This document shows positions 8,329 to 16,357 of a stretch of 46,187 nucleotides of DNA, in pieces. The first letter of the stretch is position 1; each line of letters opens with the position of its first letter. The stretch comes from Anaerolineae bacterium. Lineage in GTDB: Bacteria; Chloroflexota; Anaerolineae; Aggregatilineales; Phototrophicaceae. The position numbers were made by a program, and so were the translations under genes. Location of the stretch: positions 1-46,187 of the forward strand of contig JALHOR010000021.1 in assembly GCA_022842885.1 (NCBI GenBank), read 5' to 3'. A model generated the notes under the pieces. That model did not search any database, was not told the origin of the DNA, and was given only the letters and a program-made list of their open reading frames with translations.

Positions 8329-8577
8329 TCAATAACTACCGGATGACAGTTCTAAACGGCGTTGGGCGCGAACTTTTAACTGTTGTACGAACTCTGCCGC
8401 TTTATGAAATTCGCGCAATTCATCGCGTTCTTCCGGCGTGATAGTTCCAGTGAAATCGCCTGTAATCAGGTAGGCGACCCGTTCCAGCGTGGTTGGGGAA
8501 TGTTCGAAGCGCACAATGGCTGCCAATGTGGGGGCAGATGTGACAAAATCGAGAATTTCATCGTAGGCAGTGTTCAT
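8329..8577 (-). CDS. Small hypothetical protein
   Basis: The 82-residue product is acidic and predicted mostly helical (MNTAYDEILDFVTSAPTLAA…). I recognise no family. I chose ATG 8577 because AGGGA lies 7 bases upstream; the open frame continues 23 codons further to 8646 without support. It ends close to the lipoprotein stop (8320) in convergent orientation and is divergent from the alkyltransferase-like gene. Confidence 0.6.
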   Translation of the reverse strand: MNTAYDEILDFVTSAPTLAAIVRFEHSPTTLERVAYLITGDFTGTITPEERDELREFHKAAEFVQQLKVRAQRRLELSSGSY

Positions 8578-8652
8578 CTCACAATCCCTATCGGGCTGTA
8601 TATCTCGTATTGTAGGATTATAATCAATAATATACTGGACTAACAATAAGAT

Positions 8653-9063
8653 TTGACAGAGCTAATGTGGTCGCCACCGAATCCGCGCTTGTATTTTACG
8701 ATTGTCTGGAAAATTGTCCGGCAGGTTCCGGTTGGGCAAGTCACCAGTTATGGGCAAATTGCCTCGATGATTCCGCCACCACCCGACGTAGACCCCGAAC
8801 AATATCACCGCTTGGGGGCGCGCTGGGTAGGAACGGCGCTGCGGGCAAAACCCGATAAACCGATTCCTTGGTGGCGTGTCATCAACAGTCAAGGCAAAAT
8901 CAGCTTACCAGAACCCTCTGGCAGCCAGCAAAAGGCGCATTTACTGGCAGAAGGCATTGAATTTGATGCTCAGGAGCGCGTGGATTTTGCTCAATTTGGT
9001 TGGCGTGAAATGGATGACGCATGGTTAGATGAGAACAACCTATTGCCACCAAAGCCGCTGTAA
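8653..9063 (+). CDS. Alkyltransferase-like (ATL) DNA-binding protein
   Basis: The 136-residue protein matches the DNA-binding C-terminal domain of O6-methylguanine-DNA methyltransferases: VPVGQVTSYGQIA is the helix-turn-helix with the base-flipping region, and WVGTALRA follows. The alkyl-accepting PCHR motif is replaced by PWWR (Trp73, Trp74), so it cannot accept a methyl group. ATL proteins instead flip and flag O6-alkylguanine for nucleotide excision repair. The mfd gene is elsewhere in this window but not linked. The start is TTG 8653 or ATG 8665. Confidence 0.87.
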   Translation: MTELMWSPPNPRLYFTIVWKIVRQVPVGQVTSYGQIASMIPPPPDVDPEQYHRLGARWVGTALRAKPDKPIPWWRVINSQGKISLPEPSGSQQKAHLLAEGIEFDAQERVDFAQFGWREMDDAWLDENNLLPPKPL

Positions 9064-9164
9064 ATGGGCTGTCAAAGTACCTGAATTCTCAAAATTGATT
9101 TGATTATCGTGTCTTGTAACTATTGGCAGTTTGGCTAGCGTGGAAACAAATAAAAGGAAGAAAA

Positions 9165-9923
9165 ATGAGCTTACAAACCGAACATGCCCATTTGTTTGCT
9201 GCGTTGCATGTCAAAGGGAATCCGCTGATTCTGTATAACGTTTGGGATGCAGGTACCGCTAAGGCGATCCAAGAAGTGGGCGCAAAAGCCATCGCTACGG
9301 GCAGTTGGGCAGTGGCTGCCGCGCATGGTTACGCCGATGGTGAAAAGCTACCAATGGCGATTGTCCTGAACAATCTGAAGGAAATTGTTGCCAATGTGGA
9401 GCTACCCGTCACACTGGATTTTGAAGGTGGCTATGCCCAATCGCTTGACCAGCTACAAAAAAATATCGTGCAGGTGATTGCAGCGGGGGCAGTGGGTATC
9501 AATTTTGAAGACCAAATAGTGGGCGAGAAAAAACTTTATCGTCTGGAAGAACAGGTCACGCGCATCAGTGCCATTCGTCAAGCGGCGACCATCTCCTTGT
9601 TTATCAATGCGCGAACTGATGTTTTTCTCTTGGATTTAAACGCATCTATCACGGAAGCCAAAGTGGCTGAAACGATTGAGCGCGGTTTGGCTTATGCTGA
9701 AGCAGGTGCCAGCGGTTTTTTTGTTCCCGGTCTGCGCGATTTAGCCAGCATTGAAAAAGTGTGTCAGACATCGCCCCTGCCAGTGAATATTTTGATGTTT
9801 CCCAACATGCCGACTCATCAGCAACTTGCCGATGTAGGCGTAGCACGGATTAGCTATGGAGCAGGGTCATATCGGCAGATGTTAGCTGCGTTTAAAGAAG
9901 CCGCACGCCAGATACTGCTGTAA
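9165..9923 (+). CDS. Isocitrate lyase/PEP mutase superfamily protein
   Basis: The 252-residue protein has the TIM-barrel pattern of the ICL/PEPM superfamily. It begins with LILYNVWDAGTAKAIQEVG, continues with VTLDFEGGY (metal-binding region) and GINFEDQIVGEKKLY, where family members place substrate-contacting residues, and has INARTDVF. It probably forms or breaks a C-C or P-C bond in a 2-oxo acid. Phosphonomutase, methylisocitrate lyase and oxaloacetate decarboxylase-like activities are all possible. ATG 9165 is supported by AAAGGAAG. Confidence 0.85.
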   Translation: MSLQTEHAHLFAALHVKGNPLILYNVWDAGTAKAIQEVGAKAIATGSWAVAAAHGYADGEKLPMAIVLNNLKEIVANVELPVTLDFEGGYAQSLDQLQKNIVQVIAAGAVGINFEDQIVGEKKLYRLEEQVTRISAIRQAATISLFINARTDVFLLDLNASITEAKVAETIERGLAYAEAGASGFFVPGLRDLASIEKVCQTSPLPVNILMFPNMPTHQQLADVGVARISYGAGSYRQMLAAFKEAARQILL

Positions 9924-10082
9924 GAAAATCAGGGAATATATTGGATTAAATGATCAAAAAGATATTGGACAGACATTTCAATTTTGTGTGATTAAATTTC
10001 TCGCAATGGCTTCGGCAAGCAAGCGGGCGATGCGCGGTGTCGCCCGTGGTGAATAATGCTGTGTTTCCGCGACCGGCAATTT

Positions 10083-11183
10083 TTAAGAGGAAATCACCAC
10101 ACCATTCGCCCGATAACGCTGGCGCAACTCATCAATGAATAATAATTCGCCAGTTTCGGTGTCTTCATACCGCCACTGCTTCCAACCATTGCATGAAGGC
10201 ACATTTTTCAGTTTGCGGCTCAAGCTGTGAATCGTCCCGGATGTGCCATTGAAAGTCAATTTGCCGTTTGCCAGTACTTTTGCTTGGTAATCGGTTTTAT
10301 CCAGATAGAGCGTTTCACCCGCTTGCAAATAGCCCGCCCGCACCAATGCCGAAAATTTGACTTGGGCAGGTTTCTCGTGGTGCAGCCCTGCCATAAATTC
10401 ATCATCCACAGGTAGGGGTTGTACTGCCTCTATACGCTGGCGCGATGGCGCAATGTAGGCGGTTTCACGCTCAATGCCAATCCAGCGCATATGCAGCGAT
10501 TTGGCAACTGCTGCCGTTGTGCCAGAACCGGAAAATGGGTCTAACACGATATGATTAGGACGGGCGCTTGCTAACAACACGCGGCGCAAAAGTTCTTCCG
10601 GTTTTTGGGTCGAATGCAGTTTTTCACCATCGGGCAAGCGCAAGCGTTCTTTAGAACTGCATATCGGAATTTGCCAAACAGCGCCGGATTGTTTGCCATC
10701 GTTAAAGCGTTTGAGCAGTTGATAATTAATTGTATAGCGGCTGTCTTCTGATTTTTTTGCCCAAATCAAAAATTCCACATCATTTTTTAGGCGCTGCCCG
10801 TTAAAGTTGGGCATGGCATTCGGCTTAAACCACGTAATGGTATTCAGCAGCCAAAAACCCATCGTCTGCATGATAGCACCAATGCGATGAATATTATGAT
10901 ACGTGCCGGAAATCCAGATACTAGAACGCGGTTTTAGGATACGCTGTGCTTCTGCCAGCCACGCTTGGGTGAAAGCATCATATGCTGCAAAACTATCAAA
11001 CCGATCCCAAGCGTCATCTACAGCATCTACTGGTGTCAGGTTCGGACGCCACAAGGCTTTTTTAAGTTGGAGGTTATAGGGCGGGTCAGCAAAAATAACA
11101 TCAATGCTTTCTGCCGGGAGCGTGGGCAAAATCGCCAGCGAATCGCCATGCAGAATTTGATTGATGGGTAGTGTATTGGTCAT
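10083..11183 (-). CDS. Orphan CcrM/HinfI-like N6-adenine DNA methyltransferase
   Basis: The 366-residue protein has the beta-class order of methyltransferase motifs: catalytic ADPPYNL near residue 35, then the AdoMet-binding LDPFSGSGTT near residue 225. A C-terminal RAMA-like domain follows (LVRAGYLQAGETLY to IDELRQRYR), as in CcrM and M.HinfI. Those enzymes methylate GANTC; that specificity is inferred, not seen. No restriction endonuclease gene is next to it, so a regulatory or cell-cycle role is plausible. I chose ATG 11183 over the TTG at 11189. Confidence 0.88.
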   Translation of the reverse strand: MTNTLPINQILHGDSLAILPTLPAESIDVIFADPPYNLQLKKALWRPNLTPVDAVDDAWDRFDSFAAYDAFTQAWLAEAQRILKPRSSIWISGTYHNIHRIGAIMQTMGFWLLNTITWFKPNAMPNFNGQRLKNDVEFLIWAKKSEDSRYTINYQLLKRFNDGKQSGAVWQIPICSSKERLRLPDGEKLHSTQKPEELLRRVLLASARPNHIVLDPFSGSGTTAAVAKSLHMRWIGIERETAYIAPSRQRIEAVQPLPVDDEFMAGLHHEKPAQVKFSALVRAGYLQAGETLYLDKTDYQAKVLANGKLTFNGTSGTIHSLSRKLKNVPSCNGWKQWRYEDTETGELLFIDELRQRYRANGVVISS

Positions 11184-11249
11184 CAGCAATTGTCCACAAC
11201 AAACAAATGTTCAGAATGCGGCTTATTTTAGCGCGATTTGGAACAGAAT

Positions 11250-11278
11250 CAAAAAGCCCCACCATACAGCGGGGCTTT
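11250..11278 (-). terminator. Terminator of the ferredoxin gene
   Basis: Read on the minus strand, an 8-bp stem AAAGCCCC / GGGGCTTT with a 10-base loop ends in a short U run. It lies 20 bases beyond the ferredoxin stop and before the methyltransferase start. Confidence 0.75.
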
Positions 11279-11297
11279 GATACTATGCCAAATGGGG

Positions 11298-11651
11298 TTA
11301 CATATTCAAGGCTTCGTAGCCGGGACCCTTGGAGAAGAAATCATAATTGGGCTGAATATCCGGGGTCAAATCTACAATATCGCCTTCTTTATGGGCGACG
11401 ATTTCTTTGGTATCAAATGGCAGGCGTTCTTGCCCTTCCATCATTTCGTATTCCGAAGGCACTTCTTCTTCGATGAAGATGGCTTCAAATGGGCATTCCG
11501 GGATGCACGCACCGCAGTCAATGCATGTATCGGGGTCAATAAAATACCAAGGCCATTCTTCTTCTGGCTTGCCGGGAATAATGCATTCTACTGGACAAAC
11601 TTCTACGCAAGCGCCGTCACGCAGGCACAAGCTAGTGATGATATGGGTCAT
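11298..11651 (-). CDS. Ferredoxin with two iron-sulfur cluster motifs (7Fe type)
   Basis: The 117-residue electron carrier has CLRDGACVEVCPVEC near the N-terminus, whose shortened spacing suggests a 3Fe-4S cluster. A canonical CIDCGACIPECP follows for a 4Fe-4S cluster. The layout matches seven-iron ferredoxins of Thermus and Azotobacter type, with an acidic C-terminal half. It is cytoplasmic. GAGGAG lies upstream of the ATG and a terminator follows, so it is a single-gene unit. Confidence 0.9.
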   Translation of the reverse strand: MTHIITSLCLRDGACVEVCPVECIIPGKPEEEWPWYFIDPDTCIDCGACIPECPFEAIFIEEEVPSEYEMMEGQERLPFDTKEIVAHKEGDIVDLTPDIQPNYDFFSKGPGYEALNM

Positions 11652-11830
11652 GAGTAAAGCTCCTCAAAAAATAGGGTGTGGATGGCAATGACCATCTGAT
11701 TACGGCGCTATCATAACAGGGGATACCCGATGTTTCTGTAACTTTTGTTGGATTTGAAACCCCATTTTCATAAACTGGAATTTTATTTTTAACGGGTGTG
11801 CAATCTTATTTGCTATTGAGGGTATAGATA

Positions 11831-11871
11831 ATTGGCAGCAAATGGCAGTGATTTTCGTTGAAATGGCAGTG
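11831..11871. repeat. Helically phased direct repeats, operator candidate
   Basis: ATTGGCAGC at 11831 and two copies of AATGGCAGTG, at 11841-11850 and 11862-11871, lie on the same face of the helix, spaced 10 and 21 bases apart. They are upstream of the small membrane protein gene at 11932. The pattern suggests tandem sites for a transcription factor; this is inference. Confidence 0.4.
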
Positions 11872-11931
11872 GTTTAACCGTTATGGTAAGCATAAGGATA
11901 AACACTCACTTTAACTGGAAGGATATGCCAG

Positions 11932-12396
11932 ATGGCAACTCAAACTCAAACGCTGACACCGACAAACTCTATCCCACAACCTATGCTGTTTAAGATGAAA
12001 TTTCTGCGAGCAGTCCTCTACGCTGATGAACTCACCTGCACGATTTTTGGGATACTGCTGTTGTTCGCGGCGACACCCATCGCTGAATTTTTGGGCATTC
12101 AAAACACCACCTTCTTATTCTTGGAGAGCAGCGGTTTTCTGCAACTTGCCGGATTGATCTTGTTGGTGGTGGCGGCAGGGGTCTTGTGGGCTGCCCGCGA
12201 AGAAAAAATAGACCCCCTGAAAGTCAAAATCATTATTGCTTTAAATCTGGGTTGGTGTGTTGTCAGTTGGTTGCTGCTGCTCTCGCAAGCCCTCCCGTTG
12301 ACGACAGCGGGGTCATGGGCAGTGCTGTTTGTTTCAGATTGGGTATTGGTAGTAGCAGTGGCACAAATTTGGGGATTACGGCGGTTGCGTCAGTAG
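11932..12396 (+). CDS. Small four-helix membrane protein
   Basis: The 154-residue protein has a polar N-terminus and about four membrane helices: TIFGILLLFAATPIAEF, LQLAGLILLVVAAGVLW, IIIALNLGWCVVSWLLLL and WAVLFVSDWVLVVAVAQIW. A short basic end (GLRRLRQ) follows. It resembles small DoxX-like or unknown-function integral membrane proteins, but I cannot name the family. AAGGA precedes the ATG. Direct repeats upstream and a terminator downstream make it a monocistronic unit. Confidence 0.75.
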   Translation: MATQTQTLTPTNSIPQPMLFKMKFLRAVLYADELTCTIFGILLLFAATPIAEFLGIQNTTFLFLESSGFLQLAGLILLVVAAGVLWAAREEKIDPLKVKIIIALNLGWCVVSWLLLLSQALPLTTAGSWAVLFVSDWVLVVAVAQIWGLRRLRQ

Positions 12397-12440
12397 CCGC
12401 ATATCCGCGTTAAATTGCGGGAAAATGGAATAGTCGTATC

Positions 12441-12478
12441 AACATCGTACTTCTAAGCCGGGTGCGATGTTTTGTTTT
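12441..12478 (+). terminator. Rho-independent terminator
   Basis: A 10-bp stem AACATCGTAC / GTGCGATGTT with one G-U pair and an 11-base loop is followed by TTGTTTT. It lies about 45 bases after the small membrane protein stop. Confidence 0.7.
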
Positions 12479-12559
12479 GGATAGCGTTTTTATGCTGTAA
12501 ATGAAGGGTTTTTATGGCATGATGAGCCATATTTGTTCACCCATTGGAGACTGTTCCAC

Positions 12560-13873
12560 ATGCCTTTTTCGCTGCAAGCCACCGCTGCCGATTTAGAAAC
12601 GCGCATTCGTGCCAATCGTCCTGTCGCACTTAAACCCGATTGGTCGCAAGAGTTGATTTTTCCACTGTATGAAACACTATCGCTCAGGAACGTAGCACAT
12701 AGTATCGCGGCATTTTTGGGTACAGAACTTCAGCAGCCAGCACCCTTGGATGCAGCCGTTTGGGGTGGTGAAACACTCATCGGCAAAATTGACCGGGTGG
12801 TGGCATTTTTGATGGATGGCATGGGCTATCTGTATTTGCAGCAACTTGTGGCTGAGGATGCTGAAATTGCCGAGATTGTGAATGATTTGACCGGCGGGCG
12901 TGGGTTTGTGCCGCTAACTTCAGTGATGCCTAGCACGACAGCGGTAGCACTTCCGAGCTTGTGGACAGGTGCTGCACCCGGCGCAACCGGGATGCTTGGC
13001 ACGTTGATGTACCTGCGCGAACTTTCTTTGATTGGGGATATGCTGCATTTTGGCGCGATAGTCGGCGATAAAATGCCGGATACCTTTGACCGTTGGGGCT
13101 TGCCTGTTGCCAAACTGGTGCCGGTGCCGGGCTTGGCAGAAGTCTTAACGGCTGCCGGAGTTGAAACGCATATGGTCGCACAGCGCAATTTGATGGGAAC
13201 GGGTTTATCACGCATTTTGCATCGCGGCGTTGCCTATACCCATACTTATCTTAGCCATACGGATTCACTGTTGCGTTTGGGAGATGCCTTACGGCTCACC
13301 CGTGGCAAACGTGCTTATGTCGGTGATTATTGGGGCGATGTCGATTCGCTCGCGCATATGTACGGCGCTCATAACCGCTACACACGTCAAGAAATTAAGG
13401 CGCAGTTAGGCGGCTTGCGCGATTTATTAACGGATGCCAGCGTGCGCGATGGACATACACTGGTCATAATTTTAGCAGACCACGGGCATTACGACGCGCC
13501 TAATGTCATTGATTTGGCAACTCACCCTGCCGCGGCAGGTATTCGGGATGCCATGAAAATGGGGCTTTCCGGCGACAGCCGTTTGGCATATCTCCATGTG
13601 CGCGATGGCTACCGCGAAAAAGCGAAGCACGAATTGGAGCAAACGTTTGGTGATATACTGGCAGTATTGGGTGTAGAAGTGGCATTGGAGGCGGGTTTGT
13701 TTGGCACTGCCATCATGCCAGAAACAGCCCATCGTCTGGGTGATTTGCTGCTGCTACCGCGCCAAGGCTGGCGCTTGGAAGACAGCCGCATCATCAAATA
13801 CAAGATGGTGAGTTTCCACGCCGGATTGGATGCATGGGAAATGCTGATACCCCTGCTATGGACGGTGATTTGA
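12560..13873 (+). CDS. Alkaline phosphatase superfamily phosphodiesterase/pyrophosphatase
   Basis: The 437-residue protein shows the two-metal site of nucleotide pyrophosphatase-like enzymes: FLMDGMGY, then PSTTAVALPSLWTG holding the nucleophilic Thr, then YWGDVDSLAH, ADHGHYD and SFHAGL. It hydrolyses a phosphodiester or phosphonate ester. The substrate is unknown and no signal peptide is seen, so it is likely cytoplasmic. I chose ATG 12560 (MPFSLQ) with GGAGA at 12546-12550 rather than the upstream TTG. Confidence 0.85.
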   Translation: MPFSLQATAADLETRIRANRPVALKPDWSQELIFPLYETLSLRNVAHSIAAFLGTELQQPAPLDAAVWGGETLIGKIDRVVAFLMDGMGYLYLQQLVAEDAEIAEIVNDLTGGRGFVPLTSVMPSTTAVALPSLWTGAAPGATGMLGTLMYLRELSLIGDMLHFGAIVGDKMPDTFDRWGLPVAKLVPVPGLAEVLTAAGVETHMVAQRNLMGTGLSRILHRGVAYTHTYLSHTDSLLRLGDALRLTRGKRAYVGDYWGDVDSLAHMYGAHNRYTRQEIKAQLGGLRDLLTDASVRDGHTLVIILADHGHYDAPNVIDLATHPAAAGIRDAMKMGLSGDSRLAYLHVRDGYREKAKHELEQTFGDILAVLGVEVALEAGLFGTAIMPETAHRLGDLLLLPRQGWRLEDSRIIKYKMVSFHAGLDAWEMLIPLLWTVI

Positions 13874-13892
13874 GGCTGATTGAATTGTAAGA

Positions 13893-13911
13893 TGTGGCAC
13901 ATCACGCCACA
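13893..13911 (+). other. Hairpin between the phosphodiesterase and small downstream gene
   Basis: TGTGGC / GCCACA with a 7-base loop lies 20 bases after the phosphodiesterase stop and just before the GGGAGG ribosome site of the next gene. It could weaken readthrough or shape translation of the small protein. It lacks the U run of a classic terminator. Confidence 0.4.
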
Positions 13912-13929
13912 ATAAAATGGGAGGTTCAC

Positions 13930-14199
13930 ATGAATTGGGAAGAAATTCGCCAGCAGTATCCACATCGGTGGCTTGTTTTGGAAGGTTTCGGCACGTATGC
14001 CGACGGCGCAAAATGGATTGTGCCACGTTTAGAAGTCATTGCTGTTTTTGATGATGATTGGAAACCGGTGTGGGATATGTATAAAAAATTGCATCACGAA
14101 GATAAGTGGCGCGATTATTATTTTTTGCACACTGACCGGAAAATTAAAGCCGTGAAAGTTATTCAAAAAAGTGTAAAATGGCGAAATGACACAGGCTAA
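13930..14199 (+). CDS. Small hypothetical protein
   Basis: The 89-residue protein is rich in Trp, Tyr and Lys (MNWEEIRQQYPHRWLVLEGF…). It ends in a basic segment (KAVKVIQKSVKW). The beta-strand-like pattern and the text 'YPHRWLVLE' suggest a compact soluble protein, but I do not recognise a family. ATG 13930 has GGGAGG 5 bases upstream, which makes the start convincing. It converges on the broken methyltransferase, with stops 2 bases apart. Confidence 0.65.
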   Translation: MNWEEIRQQYPHRWLVLEGFGTYADGAKWIVPRLEVIAVFDDDWKPVWDMYKKLHHEDKWRDYYFLHTDRKIKAVKVIQKSVKWRNDTG

Positions 14200-14201
14200 A
14201 T

Positions 14202-14666
14202 TTACACTAAACTCCAAACAACTGACCAAATTGGAGTGGACGATGAGCCATAGCTGGCAGTGGGGTCACAATGCAAATAGAGGCTTCCTGTCGGTTTTAA
14301 AACGCGGTGGAGTTCAGCCAAGCGTGCCGCCATCATTTGATTTGTGCCAATGATGTCTCGCGGACTGCCGATAATGCGCGAGACGTGCGCCGGAATCGCC
14401 AACGCTTCATCCGTGCCGAATTTTTTACCGCTGATGAGTTCGCTGTACATCTGTTCAGCCGAATCACCCCAATGCCATGTATCCTCAAAGGCGGTCATTC
14501 GGGCATCACTGTCTTTGCCACCCTCAACTTTAAATAGCACGTTATAGCTGCGACTGCTGTTAAACGGCAGGTCAAGGTAAATTAAATCCACACATTCATT
14601 CGGGAAATATTCGTGATTCCGTAAAATATTCAGATTATCGCCGTAATACAGCCGATTGCGGGTCAT
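14202..14666 (-). pseudogene. Truncated site-specific DNA methyltransferase
   Basis: The 154-residue frame matches only the N-terminal part of a beta-class DNA methyltransferase, which is normally about 400 residues or more. RLYYGDNLNILR and YLDLPFNSSRSYNVLF align with the usual 'D-P-P-F-N-S' catalytic motif, but the first Pro is Leu. LHCDPTAS marks motif X-like sequence; after this the reading becomes unrelated and stops. The AdoMet-binding domain is missing, so it is very likely inactive. CAGGAG precedes its ATG, so it may still be translated. Confidence 0.8.
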
Positions 14667-14789
14667 GAATCATTGCTCCTGTTTTATCAGCATGACTCAT
14701 CAATGTGAGATACTTAAACTCTTTTCAAACTGAGGCAAATAACATCAAAATTAAATTAACATGTTCTCGAAAGTTATAAAACAACAAGA

Positions 14790-14807
14790 GGCGTATTCTT
14801 ATACGCC
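14790..14807 (-). terminator. Probable terminator after citrate synthase
   Basis: A 7-bp stem GGCGTAT / ATACGCC with a 4-base loop lies about 25 bases past the citrate synthase stop. The following minus-strand sequence is CTCTTGTTGTTTT, moderately U-rich. Confidence 0.5.
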
Positions 14808-14830
14808 CCTATAATTTCCTATCCTACCAA

Positions 14831-16105
14831 CTACCGTGTATTTACAGCAGTATAATCGCGGGCAACTGACCCGGTGTAAATCTGGCGCGGACGATTGATG
14901 CGCGTGGCGGAATCGTTTGTCATTTCTTTCCATTGGGCAATCCAGCCCGGCAAGCGTCCTAACGCAAACATCACGGTAAACATCTCAGTTGGGATGCCTA
15001 ACGCCCGGTAGATAATGCCGCTGTAAAAATCCACATTGGGGTACAACTTGCGGTCTACAAAGTAACTATCACGCAGCGCGATTTCTTCCAAATTTTTAGC
15101 AATATCTAGCAGCGGATCACTAACACCCAATTCGTTCAGCACGGCATCTGTTGCTTTTTTGAGGATGGTGGCACGCGGGTCAAAATTTTTATACACGCGA
15201 TGTCCAAAGCCCATCAACCGGAAACTGGAATTTTTGTCTTTCGCCAGCGTCATATATTTTTGGTAATCGCCGCCATCTTTATGAATCATCTCCAACATCT
15301 GGATGACTTCTTGATTCGCGCCGCCGTGCAAAGGACCCCACAACGCCGAAACACCCGCACCAATCGAAGCAAACAAATTGGCTTGGCTGCTGCCTACCAT
15401 GCGTACCGTTGAAGTGCTGCAATTTTGTTCATGGTCAGCGTGCAGAATCAACAGCATATCCAGCGCCCGCGTAATCACCGGCGATAATTGGTACGGTTCG
15501 GTTGGCACAGCAAACATCATATGCAGCATATCTTCGGTATAGCTCAGGTCATTGCGCGGATAGATGTAGGGCTGACCGACGGATTTTTTATAGGCAAAGG
15601 CGGCAATCGTCTTGAATTTTGCCAGCAAACGAATGATATTGAGGTCAATCATTTCTGGGTCGGTCAAATCGGGATAATATGCCGAAAGCGAAATTGCCAT
15701 CGCTGACATGATTGCCATCGGGTGCGCTGTACGCGGATAGCCTTCAAAGAATTTTTTCATGTCTTCGTGCAGCAATGTATGATACGTAATTTTATGCTCA
15801 AAATCTTTGAGTTCCTGCGCGGTGGGGAGTTGCCCATAAATGAGCAAATAACACACTTCTACAAAACTCGATTTTTCCGCTAGTTGTTCAATCGGATACC
15901 CACGATAACGCAAGATGCCTTGTTCGCCATCAATGAAAGTAATGTCGCTTAGGCACGCGCCGGTGTTGCCGTAACCGGGGTCATAGGTAATCGCCCCGGT
16001 TTGCGCCCGCAACTTGCTAATATCTATGGCGACTTCCCCTTCCGAACCGGTGATAAGCGGGAATTCATATTCTTTATCGTTTAAAAGCAGTTTTGCCATG
16101 CTCAT
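14831..16105 (-). CDS. gltA: Type II citrate synthase
   Basis: The 424-residue enzyme condenses oxaloacetate and acetyl-CoA to citrate in the first TCA step. The catalytic set is visible: His in [11 protein letters not shown], His in [15 protein letters not shown] and Asp in [14 protein letters not shown]. The long N-terminal domain ([23 protein letters not shown]) is typical of hexameric, NADH-sensitive type II enzymes, but allostery here is inferred. It is monocistronic, with TTGGTA/TATAAT upstream and a hairpin downstream. An in-frame ATG two codons later could also start it. Confidence 0.95.
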   Translation of the reverse strand: MSMAKLLLNDKEYEFPLITGSEGEVAIDISKLRAQTGAITYDPGYGNTGACLSDITFIDGEQGILRYRGYPIEQLAEKSSFVEVCYLLIYGQLPTAQELKDFEHKITYHTLLHEDMKKFFEGYPRTAHPMAIMSAMAISLSAYYPDLTDPEMIDLNIIRLLAKFKTIAAFAYKKSVGQPYIYPRNDLSYTEDMLHMMFAVPTEPYQLSPVITRALDMLLILHADHEQNCSTSTVRMVGSSQANLFASIGAGVSALWGPLHGGANQEVIQMLEMIHKDGGDYQKYMTLAKDKNSSFRLMGFGHRVYKNFDPRATILKKATDAVLNELGVSDPLLDIAKNLEEIALRDSYFVDRKLYPNVDFYSGIIYRALGIPTEMFTVMFALGRLPGWIAQWKEMTNDSATRINRPRQIYTGSVARDYTAVNTR

Positions 16106-16144
16106 TGGTAATAATCCTTCATGTATATCGTAAAAACCACTTTT

Positions 16145-16175
16145 ATTATAATCTATTCGGTGGGTATCGTACCAA
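16145..16175 (-). promoter_or_regulatory. gltA: Promoter candidate for citrate synthase
   Basis: On the minus strand TTGGTA (16170-16175) and a perfect TATAAT (16145-16150) are 19 bases apart, about 40 bases upstream of the citrate synthase start. The spacing is slightly long. Confidence 0.5.
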
Positions 16176-16357
16176 CGTAGAGGCTAATAAGCATGGCATT
16201 TGATATGACAAGATAGCATCCAACAATATCACTTCACCTGATACGGTCAGTATTCACCTGCTCTCTGGGCAAAAACCCGTTACAATAACACCTCTACACT
16301 CATCGCTTTATGCCTTTGTTTTTTTGATTCGATACCTTTATCGAAGGAGTTTTGATT

